Below are positions 8,284 to 16,840 of a stretch of DNA of 64,000 nucleotides, in pieces. Made by a program: the position numbers and the translations under genes. Within the stretch, counting starts at the first letter, position 1, and each line of letters opens with the position of its first letter. Origin of the DNA: Blastococcus sp. URHD0036 (GTDB taxonomy: Bacteria; Actinomycetota; Actinomycetes; Mycobacteriales; Geodermatophilaceae); assembly GCF_000701365.1 (NCBI RefSeq), contig NZ_JNIK01000013.1:310001-374000 (forward strand), given 5' to 3'. The notes under the pieces were generated by a model. That model was not told the origin of the DNA, ran no database searches, and was given only the letters and a program-made list of their open reading frames with translations.

Positions 8284-8447
8284 GGGCCCGCCGGGAGCCG
8301 CTGGAAGCCGCCTCGGTCTTCCTCGCAGCCAGGCCCGGTGGGACCCCGCCGCTGTCAGTGGGTGACCAGCTCGCCGCCCAGTCCTGGCCAGTTGCATGGA
8401 CACTCGGGCATCCTGCGGTAGGTCACCCGACCCCGATGGGAGCGTGG

Positions 8448-8849
8448 ATGTCCACCATCGATGCCCGCCTGGCCATGGCGTGCGCGGCCACGCTCCTCGC
8501 TCTCGGCCTAGCTGCCTGCGACGGTTCGACGGCGACCTCGAGCGCCGGCACCGTGCCCTCGGCGACGGCGACGAGCAGCTCCAGTACGAGCGGCACCGAG
8601 TCCGCGACCGACAGCCCCACGACCGCGGCCGGGACGAGGGTGTCGGCGAACACCGCCTCAGCGGACGAGATCGCCGCCGCCCTGGAGAGCGCCGGAGTGA
8701 GCAACGCGGAGCGGTGGGCCGAGGAGGTCGTCGAATACCGCCCCTACCCGACGGACGACCCTGACCTGACGAGGCTGCGGGACAACCTCGCCAAGTACAA
8801 CCCCGGCCAGGAGACTGTCGACAAGATCGTCTCGGCGCTCATGCCATGA
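8448..8849 (+). CDS. Lipoprotein with helix-hairpin-helix-like C-terminal domain
   Basis: A 133-residue protein. Signal peptide with lipobox (LALGLAAC, Cys near residue 25), a Ser/Thr-rich linker, then a helical domain beginning VSANTASADEIAAALESAGV. The NTAs..EI..AL...GV pattern resembles ComEA-type helix-hairpin-helix domains, continuing into a conserved-looking EYRPYPTDDPDLTRLRDNL segment. The ATG at 8448 has GGGAG 6 bases upstream; an earlier in-frame ATG at 8436 has none. Function is unknown; DNA binding outside the cell is only a possibility. A membrane-protein gene follows after 12 bases. Confidence 0.7.
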   Translation: MSTIDARLAMACAATLLALGLAACDGSTATSSAGTVPSATATSSSSTSGTESATDSPTTAAGTRVSANTASADEIAAALESAGVSNAERWAEEVVEYRPYPTDDPDLTRLRDNLAKYNPGQETVDKIVSALMP

Positions 8850-8861
8850 CAGAGGTACTCG

Positions 8862-9401
8862 ATGGCGCGCGGTGCTGACGCTGTCTCCGACGGCACGGTG
8901 CTCGTGCGGCGGGGACTCATCGCACTCACCTCGATCGGCATCCTCGCCACCGCCTTCGAACTGGCCACCGAACGACACTGGAACAGCTGGGAGCAACTGA
9001 CGCCCTGGGCGGCACTGGCCGTCCTCGCCGTGGCGACAGTCCTGGTGATCCTCCCCGACGGACGAGGCGTGACCGCCGCCCGCGTCCTCGCGCTGCTCGT
9101 TCTGGCCGCCTCGATCTACGGCGTGATCACGCACATCCGCGCCAACTACGACGCCGGCGTCCTCGATCAGCGCTACGCCGAGAGCTGGGACAATCTCCCC
9201 GCGCTGCAGCGGTGGTGGTACGCCGCCACCAAGACGGTGGGCCCCGCGCCCACGCTCGCACCCGGCGTACTCGGTCAGACGGCCTTGTTGCTGGTCCTCG
9301 CCACCCTCACCGGCCGAGGGCATCGCAGCCCCCAGCGATCCCCACCGGAGACGAGCACAGAGTCAGGGGTGACGGGTCAGCATCCGCCCGGCCCGCTGTA
9401 G
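8862..9401 (+). CDS. Hypothetical membrane protein
   Basis: A 179-residue protein with four hydrophobic segments: residues about 14-32 (LIALTSIGILATAFELA), 46-64, 70-90 (VLALLVLAASIYGVITHI) and 130-150 (GQTALLLVLATL), with a polar loop containing RYAESWDNLPALQRWWYAATK and a Pro/Ser-rich tail. No family is recognised. AGAGG precedes the ATG and the gene starts 12 bases after the lipoprotein, so they are probably one operon. Confidence 0.7.
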   Translation: MARGADAVSDGTVLVRRGLIALTSIGILATAFELATERHWNSWEQLTPWAALAVLAVATVLVILPDGRGVTAARVLALLVLAASIYGVITHIRANYDAGVLDQRYAESWDNLPALQRWWYAATKTVGPAPTLAPGVLGQTALLLVLATLTGRGHRSPQRSPPETSTESGVTGQHPPGPL

Positions 9402-9935
9402 GTGGAGCGGAGGAGGTGCGAGGAGCGCCCCCGGAACCGCACTCACCGGGGAGCAGGACCATGCGACGACGCTCGGCGATCGGCACTCGCCGGCTCCGCC
9501 CTTGCGACAGGAGATGACGGCTCCGGCCACAGGAACGGTCACGGGGGGCGGTTCGAGCCCGTCGACCCGGCGTTCTACGACCAGGTCGTGGAGGTCCCGG
9601 CCTGCGGGACGACGGTGACGATCACCGCGGGGGACGTCCGCGACGTCGAGGAGCGCACCCGCACGCTCGCTACCGGCGGGACGCTCACGGAGTTCCGCGG
9701 CGGCGCCACCGTCGACCTCGTGTCACCAACCTCCTCTCCGGCGCCAGCACCCTGGCCCACTGGTGAGCCAGCGGACATCGCCGGTTTCGAGGCGGCCGGC
9801 TTGCCACTGCTGGGCTACTTCTCCGATCCCGAGCAGACCGTCGAACTCGAGCTCAGGGTCGACGCGGAGACCGGCGACCTCATCGAGACGGAGATCGACG
9901 CCGACATCGTGGACCTGTGCCCGTTGGTCGTCTGA
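9402..9935 (+). pseudogene. Hypothetical exported protein with a broken N-terminus
   Basis: From about 9480 to 9935 one frame encodes a plausible small extracellular domain (FYDQVVEVPACGTTVTITAG, then LPLLGYFSDPEQTVELELRV). A good start, ATG 9461 with GGGGAG upstream, encodes MRRRSAIG but in a different frame that stops at 9517. The signal-like SALAGSALATG is in the long frame. A single extra base between 9465 and 9480 would explain this. The long frame can be opened only by a GTG at 9402 without a ribosome site. It is either a sequencing or natural frameshift, or translation starts at the GTG. No family is recognised. Confidence 0.5.
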
Positions 9936-10029
9936 GCCGACGGGGGACCCGGCGCCGCGTGGCGGAGATCGCCTTCCCGCCGCGACCGGGGCCGTCGCGT
10001 CGGCGGGCAGCAGACCGGAGGATGTCGGG

Positions 10030-10875
10030 ATGCCGGCGGACCTCGGGGTGTTCATGTGCGTCCACGCCCGCGACGTCGACGGCCTGTTCCCGCTGGCCCT
10101 GCGGTCGCTGGACCGCCACTTCCCGGATGCGGGCAGCGTGCACGTCGTCACGAACGACCCGGACGCGGTGCAGCGGAGCCTGGACCGCGAGCCCGTCACG
10201 GTCCCCGTCCGGGTCAGCGCCGACGCCGACTGGCTCACCCCGGCGGAGGCGGCGCTGCCCGGGTGGTACCGCCAGCAGGTGCTCAAGCTGCGCGCCCACC
10301 GCCTGGTCGACGCGCCGTTCGCCGTCAACCTGGGTGCCGACACCCTGCTGCTGCGCGACGTGCCGCGGACCGACCTCGTCGACGGGGACGCGGCCGTGCT
10401 GCGGTGGACCCGGCACCGCCTGCCAGACGTGCACTGGCGCTACGAGCGGGCGCGCGTCCGGGCCGTCGGCGACATCCTCGGCACGCGGCCGGAGCAGGCG
10501 CTGCGGCACGTGGACTTCATCAACGACTTCTTCCCCTTCGACCGGCGCGTGCTGCAGTCCCTCGAGACGTTCATGACCGAGCGCTACGGCCCCGAGCCCT
10601 GGGCGACGCTGCTCGCCGGCCGCGGCACGACGCCGAAGGAGCAGAGGCTCTTCGGCGAGTGGACGCTCTACGCGACCTACGTGCTCGACGTCCTGCGACA
10701 GCGCCCGCCGGTCCGCGAGGCGTCGAACGGGTACCTCGCGCAGCTGCACTCGCCCCGCGCCGTCCGCGGCTTCGCCTGGGACTCCGCGGTGGTGCACCTC
10801 GTGCCGAAGGGCCTGGACGTCGAGCGCGTCCGCACCCGGCTGGACGCCCTCGACGCCGCCGGCGAACGCACCTAG
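10030..10875 (+). CDS. DUF6492 family protein (putative glycosyltransferase)
   Basis: A 281-residue protein with no signal or membrane segment. LGVFMCVHARDVDGLFPLALRSLDRHFP resembles the start of GT-A fold enzymes; VNLGADTLLL could supply a DxD-like metal site. WYRQQVLKL and the later DFINDFFPFDRRVL and EQRLFGEWTLYATYV segments are typical of DUF6492. A role in polysaccharide synthesis is suggested by the convergent polysaccharide locus. The ATG at 10030 has GGAGG 8 bases upstream. Its TAG stop shares the tetranucleotide CTAG with the stop of the convergent gene. Confidence 0.75.
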   Translation: MPADLGVFMCVHARDVDGLFPLALRSLDRHFPDAGSVHVVTNDPDAVQRSLDREPVTVPVRVSADADWLTPAEAALPGWYRQQVLKLRAHRLVDAPFAVNLGADTLLLRDVPRTDLVDGDAAVLRWTRHRLPDVHWRYERARVRAVGDILGTRPEQALRHVDFINDFFPFDRRVLQSLETFMTERYGPEPWATLLAGRGTTPKEQRLFGEWTLYATYVLDVLRQRPPVREASNGYLAQLHSPRAVRGFAWDSAVVHLVPKGLDVERVRTRLDALDAAGERT

Positions 10876-11606
10876 TCCGGCTCGACGACGAGCGACCGGA
10901 TCGCCTCCGGCGACGACGGACTGCGCAGGACGACACTGCTGCGCACCGTCACCTCCGGCAGAGGCACGGTCGTCACCTGGCCACCGGACACCGACAGGCC
11001 GCTGGTCAGCAGGACTGCGGGCGCACCCTCCGGCTCCAGCCACACGTCGAACGGCCCGGCCGGCCCCGGGGCCCGCAGCGCCACGACCTCTCCGCCGTCG
11101 GCCGCGGTGTCCAGCCACATCTGCGTGGGCGGGACGTCGACCGCCCGGGAGCCGGACACCGCGACGCCGACCGCGACGGCGACCACGAGCGCCGCCGCAC
11201 CGGCGGCCAGCCAGAGACCGGGACGGGCCACCGGCACCGCCTCCGACCGCACGACCGGCCGCGTGGCGGCCACCGCCAGGGTGACGACCCCGAGGAGGCC
11301 GGCGACCGCGGCCCACCCCGCGCGGTCGATGCCGCCCGGGAAGCGGTCGAGCAGCACGCCCGCGCCGGCGAGGACGGCCAGCAGCACGCCGGTCGCGGTC
11401 GCCAGGAGCTCCCAGCCGCCGATCGTGCTGCGCCGCCAGAGGACCTGGCCGACCGCCGCGGCCGCGAGGAGCAGCGCTCCCGATCGCGCCGGAGCGACCG
11501 CGCCGGCGAGGACCGCGCCGGTCGCGACCGCGACCAGGACGGCCGCGACGACCACGTCGACCCGCTGGCGCGACGATCCCACCGTCTCCGTGGAGCGCTC
11601 AGTCAC
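10872..11606 (-). CDS. Membrane protein at the end of the polysaccharide operon
   Basis: A 244-residue protein with five or six hydrophobic segments in the first 175 residues (VDVVVAAVLVAVATGAVLAGAV; SGALLLAAAAVGQVLW; LLATATGVLLAVLAGAGVLL; WAAVAGLLGVVTLAVAA; LWLAAGAAALVVAVAVGVAV) and a 70-residue outer beta domain (FDVWLEPEGAPAVLL, VTTVPLPEVTVRSSVVL). No known family is certain. The GTG start lies inside the end of the upstream gene (8-base overlap), indicating translational coupling with the GT-C-like protein. Confidence 0.7.
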   Translation of the reverse strand: MTERSTETVGSSRQRVDVVVAAVLVAVATGAVLAGAVAPARSGALLLAAAAVGQVLWRRSTIGGWELLATATGVLLAVLAGAGVLLDRFPGGIDRAGWAAVAGLLGVVTLAVAATRPVVRSEAVPVARPGLWLAAGAAALVVAVAVGVAVSGSRAVDVPPTQMWLDTAADGGEVVALRAPGPAGPFDVWLEPEGAPAVLLTSGLSVSGGQVTTVPLPEVTVRSSVVLRSPSSPEAIRSLVVEPD

Positions 11607-13572
11607 CGGACACCCCCGCGGCCCCGGCCGGGTCGCGCCAGCCCGAGACGTCGTAGACGACGACCCACCCGCTGTCGTAGATGCGCTCGACGCCCGGGAC
11701 GTCGGCGAGCTTGCGCAGCGCCTCCAGCGTGACCGGGATGTCGTGCGGCTGGCCCCACTCGCCGTTCTCCCAGTACACGCCCACGCGGGGGCGGGTCTGC
11801 GAGCCCCGCAGGTCGACCACGACGTAGTCGAGGTCGTCGTCGCGCAGCGCCTCCTCGTCGTCGGCCCCGAAGCGGGGCGACAGCAGCAGGGACGACGGGT
11901 TGATCTCGTCCGCCAGCTGGGTCACCGGGTACTGCCCGCCGATGCTGCCCATCAGCAGCCGGTTCATCCGGTCGGCCAGCACCCGGCTCCCCGGCGGCAG
12001 CTCCTCCGCGGCCCAGCGGGCGGCGGCGAGGTTGACGGCGTCCACGCTGCGGGAGTCGGCCTGCACGAGGTAGGGGCCGGGCAGCCGGTTCCACCGCGGC
12101 CCGGACCCGAAGGACATGCCGCCCACGAAGAGGAGTGCCAGGACCGTGCCGACGGCGAGCGCGGAGTTCGCCGCCCGCTGCACGATCGCCTTCCGGTACC
12201 CGTGCACGAGCCACCAGGCCACCGTGAACGACAGGCCGATGTAGACGAAGCCCGAGGAGCGGTCGAACACCTCCGACGTCGCGGGCGTCAGGTGGCCGCC
12301 GGGGATCAACGGGTACATCAGCGCGAAGACCACCAGGAAGACCGCGAGCGGCTCCCGCCGGCGCAGCCACGTGCGGGCCGCCGGCAGCGAGAGGAGCAGC
12401 AGGAGGCAGGTCACCAGCAGCGAGGAGACGGCGGCCAGCCGCAGCCACACCGGCGGCGCGTCACCCTGCGCGTCCTGGAAGAGGCCGTGCCGCTCGCTCT
12501 GCCCCCCGGCCAGCGCCGAGACCTGCTCGACCGAGGACCGGGCGATCGTCGCGAGGTAGTCGGCGACCGGGTTCCCCGGCCGGAACAGCCACGCCAGGAC
12601 GAGGACCGCCCCGATCACGGCGGCCAGGGCGACGACCGGCGCCTGCCGGGCCTGCCGCCGGTTGAGCAGCAGGTCGACGACGGCCCAGGCGGCGAGGAAC
12701 CCCACGAGCAGCATCGACGTCAGGTGGTGGGTCAGCACGACGCCGGCCAGCACGACCACGGTCAGCACCGCGAGCCCGGCACCGGCCGTGCGACTCCCCG
12801 TGCCGGTGTCCCGCGCGGCCTGCCGGGCGGCGAGCCACCGCTGCACGAGGGCGAGGACCAGGATCGACAGCGGCAGTGCCAGCGTCTGGTACGAGAACTG
12901 CGAGTTGAAGTACAAATACTGCGGGTTGCACAGGTATACCACCGACGCGATGCCGGCGACCCGCGACGAGCCGCTGAGCCGGCCGAGCAGCGCGAACAGG
13001 GCCACGGTCTGCACCAGCCGGGCCAGCACCAGGACCACGACGGCACTGGGCCGGGCGCCGAGACCGGTGAGGTCCTGGACCGCGGAGGTGACGACCTCCA
13101 GGCCGGGGTAGAAGGCGGACACCGGCAGCGTCGGCGTGGCGCTGAACAGGTGCCCGGTCTCCCGGATGTGGTCCAGGGTCGCCGCGTGCGCGATCTCGTC
13201 GTGGTAGACGAACTGGTCGGGGTAGAGCACCGTGCGGCTCAGCTGGAGCGCCACCGCGATGCCGGTGACGAGCGCGAGCCGCTCGGAGCCGGGCACGTCG
13301 CGACGGCAGACGCGGACGCCGGCCGGGACGACGATGACCGCGAGCGATCCCCAGAACACCAGGTCCACCCGCGACGGGTCGACGCCGGCGCGGCCGAGCA
13401 CCCCCGCGAACGAGTGCACCAGCAGCCCCGCGGCCATGAGCAGGAGCAGCGGGCCCGTCGTCGACGGCCGGCGGCGGGACGACGCGGGCGCCCCGCTCCC
13501 CCGCGTGGTCGCCCCGCCGCCGGGGTCCCGGACCCCGGCGGGAGCGACGTCGACCTCCCGGGTCAGCGCCAT
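11599..13572 (-). CDS. Large polytopic membrane protein, GT-C/glycosyltransferase family 39-like
   Basis: A 657-residue protein with about 12 hydrophobic segments between residues 35 and 480 and a soluble C-terminal domain ending in a repeated VV-D pattern (LDYVVVDLRG, SGWVVVYDVSGW). The first outer loop carries YHDEIAHAATLDHI, an acidic pair like the catalytic Asp/Glu of GT-C transferases (ArnT/PMT), and later FYPGLEVVTSAV. It probably transfers a lipid-linked sugar or polymerises repeat units outside the membrane. The ATG overlaps the end of the GH16 gene by 10 bases. Confidence 0.7.
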   Translation of the reverse strand: MALTREVDVAPAGVRDPGGGATTRGSGAPASSRRRPSTTGPLLLLMAAGLLVHSFAGVLGRAGVDPSRVDLVFWGSLAVIVVPAGVRVCRRDVPGSERLALVTGIAVALQLSRTVLYPDQFVYHDEIAHAATLDHIRETGHLFSATPTLPVSAFYPGLEVVTSAVQDLTGLGARPSAVVVLVLARLVQTVALFALLGRLSGSSRVAGIASVVYLCNPQYLYFNSQFSYQTLALPLSILVLALVQRWLAARQAARDTGTGSRTAGAGLAVLTVVVLAGVVLTHHLTSMLLVGFLAAWAVVDLLLNRRQARQAPVVALAAVIGAVLVLAWLFRPGNPVADYLATIARSSVEQVSALAGGQSERHGLFQDAQGDAPPVWLRLAAVSSLLVTCLLLLLSLPAARTWLRRREPLAVFLVVFALMYPLIPGGHLTPATSEVFDRSSGFVYIGLSFTVAWWLVHGYRKAIVQRAANSALAVGTVLALLFVGGMSFGSGPRWNRLPGPYLVQADSRSVDAVNLAAARWAAEELPPGSRVLADRMNRLLMGSIGGQYPVTQLADEINPSSLLLSPRFGADDEEALRDDDLDYVVVDLRGSQTRPRVGVYWENGEWGQPHDIPVTLEALRKLADVPGVERIYDSGWVVVYDVSGWRDPAGAAGVSGD

Positions 13573-15011
13573 CCGCTCACCTGCACGCTGTCGACGAGCA
13601 GCCGGGCGGGAACCGGCGTCGTCCCGTCCGGCAGTCCGCCCCACGACCCGCCGACGGCCAGGTTGAGGATCAGGTAGTACGGCTTCCCCAGCGGCCACTG
13701 CTGGCCGCGACGCAGGTCCACCTGGGAGACGGTCTGGTAGGGCCGGCCGTCCACGGCGAAGGTCACGTAGCCGGGCGTGAGCTGGGCGCTGTAGGTGTGC
13801 ATGGCCCCGGTGAGCGGCTCCGCCGCCGTCCATCCGGACCCGAGGCGCGACACGCGCCGGCCGGCGCTGTCGGGCATGTCGAGCGAGTCGCCCTGCCCGC
13901 GCACCGAGCTGTAGACCGTGGCGGGGTCGCCGCCGAGGTGCTCCATCACGTCGATCTCCCCCGCGAGCGGCCAGGGGTTGCGGTCCACGTCGGCGCCGAT
14001 CATCCAGAAGGCGGGCCAGAGCCCCTGTCCCGGCGGGACCTGCATCTGCGCGGACACGGTGCCGTACGTGACGGAGAAGCGTCCCTCGGTCTCCAGCCGG
14101 GCCGACGTCCACGGCTGGACGTGCCGGAAGCCGGCCACGTCGGTCCACGTCTCCGGATAGGCCAGCGGCTCCGCCTGCAGGACGAGGTGGCCCTCACCGT
14201 CCAGCGCGACGTGCCGGGAGGAGCCGGAGTAGCCCTGCACCTCGCCGTCGCCGAACGGGCCGGGGCCGGTCACCGGACGCCACGGCCCGGGCGAGGGCGA
14301 CCCGGCGGCCCCGTCGAACCGCTGGTCGAGGAGGGTCGAGGCAGGCTCGTCCCCCATCGTCGTGACGACCAGGCCGGTGACCGCCGGCTCCCCCTGGATC
14401 GCGTCGAACGTGAGGGTGAGCTCGGTCGAGCGCACCCGCACGATGCCGGTGACGTGCTGGGGCAGCGCCGGGCCGGGGACCAGCTCGACGCCGCTCTCGA
14501 GCGTCACCGGCGCCTCGACGCCGTCGTCGGCCAGGACGTCGAAGACGTCGCTGCCCGCGGGGGCATCCGGATCGGGCTGGACCACCAGCAGGTCGACGGC
14601 GTAGGTCCCGGGGTTCGGCACCGACACGGTCCACGACCGCGCACCGACCCTCGCCTGCTCGTACAGCTGCGGGCTGGCGGTCCCGCGCGCGACCCCGGGG
14701 ACGGCGACGTCGCGCCCGCCCCGCAGCGACGTCGCCTCCGGCCACCGGACGTCGTGGTCGTCGACCACCGAGCTCCCGGCGGCGGCACGGAAGGTCCACG
14801 CGCCCGGGGACGGGGTCGACTGCGACTCCAGGTCCGGCAGCACCCGCGCCACGCCGAGCAGGACGGCTCCCACGGCGAGGAGCGCCACGACGACGATCGC
14901 GGTCCACGCCGCCCAGGAACGGGCCGCTGCTCCCCCGCGGCGGGCGCGCCGGTGCGCCGGCGACGGCCGGACCCGGACCTCCTCGCGGTCCGGCGACGAC
15001 GTCGTGGTCAC
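13563..15011 (-). CDS. Membrane-anchored GH16 beta-glycanase
   Basis: A 482-residue protein: basic cytoplasmic N-terminus, one membrane helix (residues 36-55), a malectin/CBM-like beta domain (about 80-215), then a GH16 catalytic domain (about 225-482). The catalytic signature GEIDVMEH is intact, with Glu352 as nucleophile, Asp354, and Glu357 as acid/base; WPAFWMIG precedes it as in laminarinases and licheninases. Inside a polysaccharide operon it may trim or release the polymer. The GTG start overlaps the upstream stop (GTGA, 15008-15011). Confidence 0.9.
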   Translation of the reverse strand: MTTTSSPDREEVRVRPSPAHRRARRGGAAARSWAAWTAIVVVALLAVGAVLLGVARVLPDLESQSTPSPGAWTFRAAAGSSVVDDHDVRWPEATSLRGGRDVAVPGVARGTASPQLYEQARVGARSWTVSVPNPGTYAVDLLVVQPDPDAPAGSDVFDVLADDGVEAPVTLESGVELVPGPALPQHVTGIVRVRSTELTLTFDAIQGEPAVTGLVVTTMGDEPASTLLDQRFDGAAGSPSPGPWRPVTGPGPFGDGEVQGYSGSSRHVALDGEGHLVLQAEPLAYPETWTDVAGFRHVQPWTSARLETEGRFSVTYGTVSAQMQVPPGQGLWPAFWMIGADVDRNPWPLAGEIDVMEHLGGDPATVYSSVRGQGDSLDMPDSAGRRVSRLGSGWTAAEPLTGAMHTYSAQLTPGYVTFAVDGRPYQTVSQVDLRRGQQWPLGKPYYLILNLAVGGSWGGLPDGTTPVPARLLVDSVQVSGWR

Positions 15012-16840
15012 CCGACCTCCACGGCGCGGGGGTCACGGTCGCGGGACAGCGCGGCGAGCGAGGCCAGCCGCGCGGGATCGGTGGCCAGTCCCCGGTAGAC
15101 GACCATCTCGAAACCGGCCCGCCCGGCGTGGATCCGCGCGGGGGCGCCGTACGCCGCGCTGCGCGCGGGGACGGACCGCAGGACGACGGCGTTCGCACCG
15201 ATGACCGCGTCGTCGCCGACCTCCAGCTGGCCGGTGAGCACCGCCCCCGGGCCCACCCAGCAGCGGTCGCCGAGCACCGGCCGGCCGAAGTCGCCGCCGC
15301 GACCGGAGCGGCCGATCACGACGCCCGGGGAGAGGTTGCAGTTGGCGCCCAGCTCCACCTGGCCGACGATGATCCCGCCGAAGTGGCTGATGTGGAGGCC
15401 GGGGCCGATGGTGGCCTGGTCGGCGATGGAGATGCCGGTGGCCGTCTCGACCACCCGGTTGGCGATCCAGTGCGCCACCCGCGCGCCCGTGCGGACCGCC
15501 CGGCCGGCGGCGGACCGCGGGGTCCAGCGCCACAGCGCGTGGCCGACCCGGTGGACGACCGTGGCCTGCAGTCCCTGGCAGATCAGCAGGGCCTGCAGAC
15601 CGCTGACCGTCCGGGAGCGGGAGTCCGGCCGCAGCACCCCGTCGAGCTCGAGCATGTACCGGTAGCGGTCGACGTCGGCCCGCACGAGGTCCACGGTCCG
15701 CCAGGTCGCGGGGGCCGGGGCCGCGGGGAGCTCCCCGGCCCGGGCGGCGGCGGCGTAGACCCCCTCCAGCGCGAGGGCGGCCTCCTCCCAGGTCGGGAGC
15801 AGCGGGCCGGACGATCGCCGTCCCGAGCCGGCGGCGCGCAGCAGCGCCGAGGCGACCTCCTCGGCGTCCGCACCGGGCGCCACGCCGGTCACCCAGCCGT
15901 CCTCCACGAGGTCGCCGATCCCGGCGACCTCGGTCCCGACCACGGGGACGCCGAGAGCCAGTGCCTCCATGACGGCGACCGGATGGGCCTCGTAGTCCGA
16001 CAGGGCGGCCATGACCGAGGCCCGGCCCAGCGCCGAGGCCATCGCGGCACGGTCCCCGGGCGGGACCTCCGTCACGGTGACGTGGTCAGCGATCCCCAGC
16101 CGCGCGGCGAGGTCCCGGAGTTCCTGCTCGCACGGGCCGGCGCCGTAGACGTGCAGGTGCGCCCGGTCGTCGTGCCGGCGCAGGGCGGCAACGGCCTCGA
16201 CGGCGCGGTGGTGGCCCTTGTACCGCTGCAGGCGCCCTACGGACACCACCCGGCCGGGGACCGGGGTCTCCTCGGTGGGCGCCGGCGGCAGCGCCCCGCC
16301 GTTGCGGACGATCGTGAACCGGTCGGCCGGCACCGCCGCACTGCGCTCGAACAGCCGTTCCTCGAACCGGCCCACGGGCAGCACGGCCGCGGCACGGCGC
16401 AGCAGCGGCCCGAGCACCCGCCACTGCAGGCCCCGGACCGCGGTCCGCGACCGTGCGTCGTGCCCGCCGGTGTGTGGACTGACGACCAGCGGCGTCCGCC
16501 GGAGCAGCGCCGTGGCCATCGCCAGCGGCGCCACCGCGGTGTGGACGCCCTGGAGGTGCACGACGTCCCAGCGCCGGTCGGCCACGACGCGCACCAGCCC
16601 CGGGGCGACGTGCCAGTCACGTCCGCGCGGCCACGCCCGGCGACGGAGGACACGGACGCCGCCGTCCCCCATCTCCTCCCGGGGGAGGGCTCCGGTGCGG
16701 TCGGTCGTGAGCACCGTGACGTCGACCCGCCCGCGCTCGGCGAGGCGGCGGGTGACCTCGGCGACGTGGGTCTCGGTGCCACCGAGGTCCGGACGGAAGC
16801 GCGGGGTGACCTGCAGGACGCGCAACCGGTCGCCCGTCAC
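15008..16840 (-). CDS. GT4 glycosyltransferase fused to a left-handed beta-helix acetyltransferase
   Basis: A 610-residue two-domain protein. Residues 1-370 are a GT4/GT-B transferase: RVLQVTPRFRPDLGGTETHV at the start, VVSVGRLQRYKGHH at 198-211, and the ExxxxxxxE donor site EAHPVAVME (Glu284, Glu292). After a linker, residues about 385-600 form a CysE-like O-acetyltransferase: a helical part, then hexapeptide repeats with ISHFGGIIVG (His486), LSPGVVIG and VIGANAVV. It presumably adds a sugar and an acetyl group to the growing glycan. The GTG start overlaps the upstream gene (GTGA). Confidence 0.88.
   Translation of the reverse strand: MTGDRLRVLQVTPRFRPDLGGTETHVAEVTRRLAERGRVDVTVLTTDRTGALPREEMGDGGVRVLRRRAWPRGRDWHVAPGLVRVVADRRWDVVHLQGVHTAVAPLAMATALLRRTPLVVSPHTGGHDARSRTAVRGLQWRVLGPLLRRAAAVLPVGRFEERLFERSAAVPADRFTIVRNGGALPPAPTEETPVPGRVVSVGRLQRYKGHHRAVEAVAALRRHDDRAHLHVYGAGPCEQELRDLAARLGIADHVTVTEVPPGDRAAMASALGRASVMAALSDYEAHPVAVMEALALGVPVVGTEVAGIGDLVEDGWVTGVAPGADAEEVASALLRAAGSGRRSSGPLLPTWEEAALALEGVYAAAARAGELPAAPAPATWRTVDLVRADVDRYRYMLELDGVLRPDSRSRTVSGLQALLICQGLQATVVHRVGHALWRWTPRSAAGRAVRTGARVAHWIANRVVETATGISIADQATIGPGLHISHFGGIIVGQVELGANCNLSPGVVIGRSGRGGDFGRPVLGDRCWVGPGAVLTGQLEVGDDAVIGANAVVLRSVPARSAAYGAPARIHAGRAGFEMVVYRGLATDPARLASLAALSRDRDPRAVEVG

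Larger units (their letters stand above)
8023..8447. other. Divergent 425-base spacer between tadA and a lipoprotein gene
   Basis: No convincing gene is seen here. It must hold the tadA promoter (minus) and that of the plus-strand gene at 8448. On the minus strand a possible -10 hexamer TACAGT lies at 8073-8068 with the 14-bp palindrome GAACCGGCCGGTTC (8077-8090) beside it. The middle holds an 18-bp hairpin and a 30-bp palindrome, listed separately. Open frames crossing the region have poor coding character. Confidence 0.6.

Noticed and set aside
9545-9575. A GGTTCGAGCCC stretch that resembles a tRNA T-loop
   Set aside because: No acceptor, D or anticodon stem can be built around it, and it lies inside a coding-like frame.
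10500-16800. Long open frames on the opposite strand of the polysaccharide genes
   Set aside because: They are Arg/Gly/Pro-rich or Ala-rich shadows arising from high GC at third codon positions.
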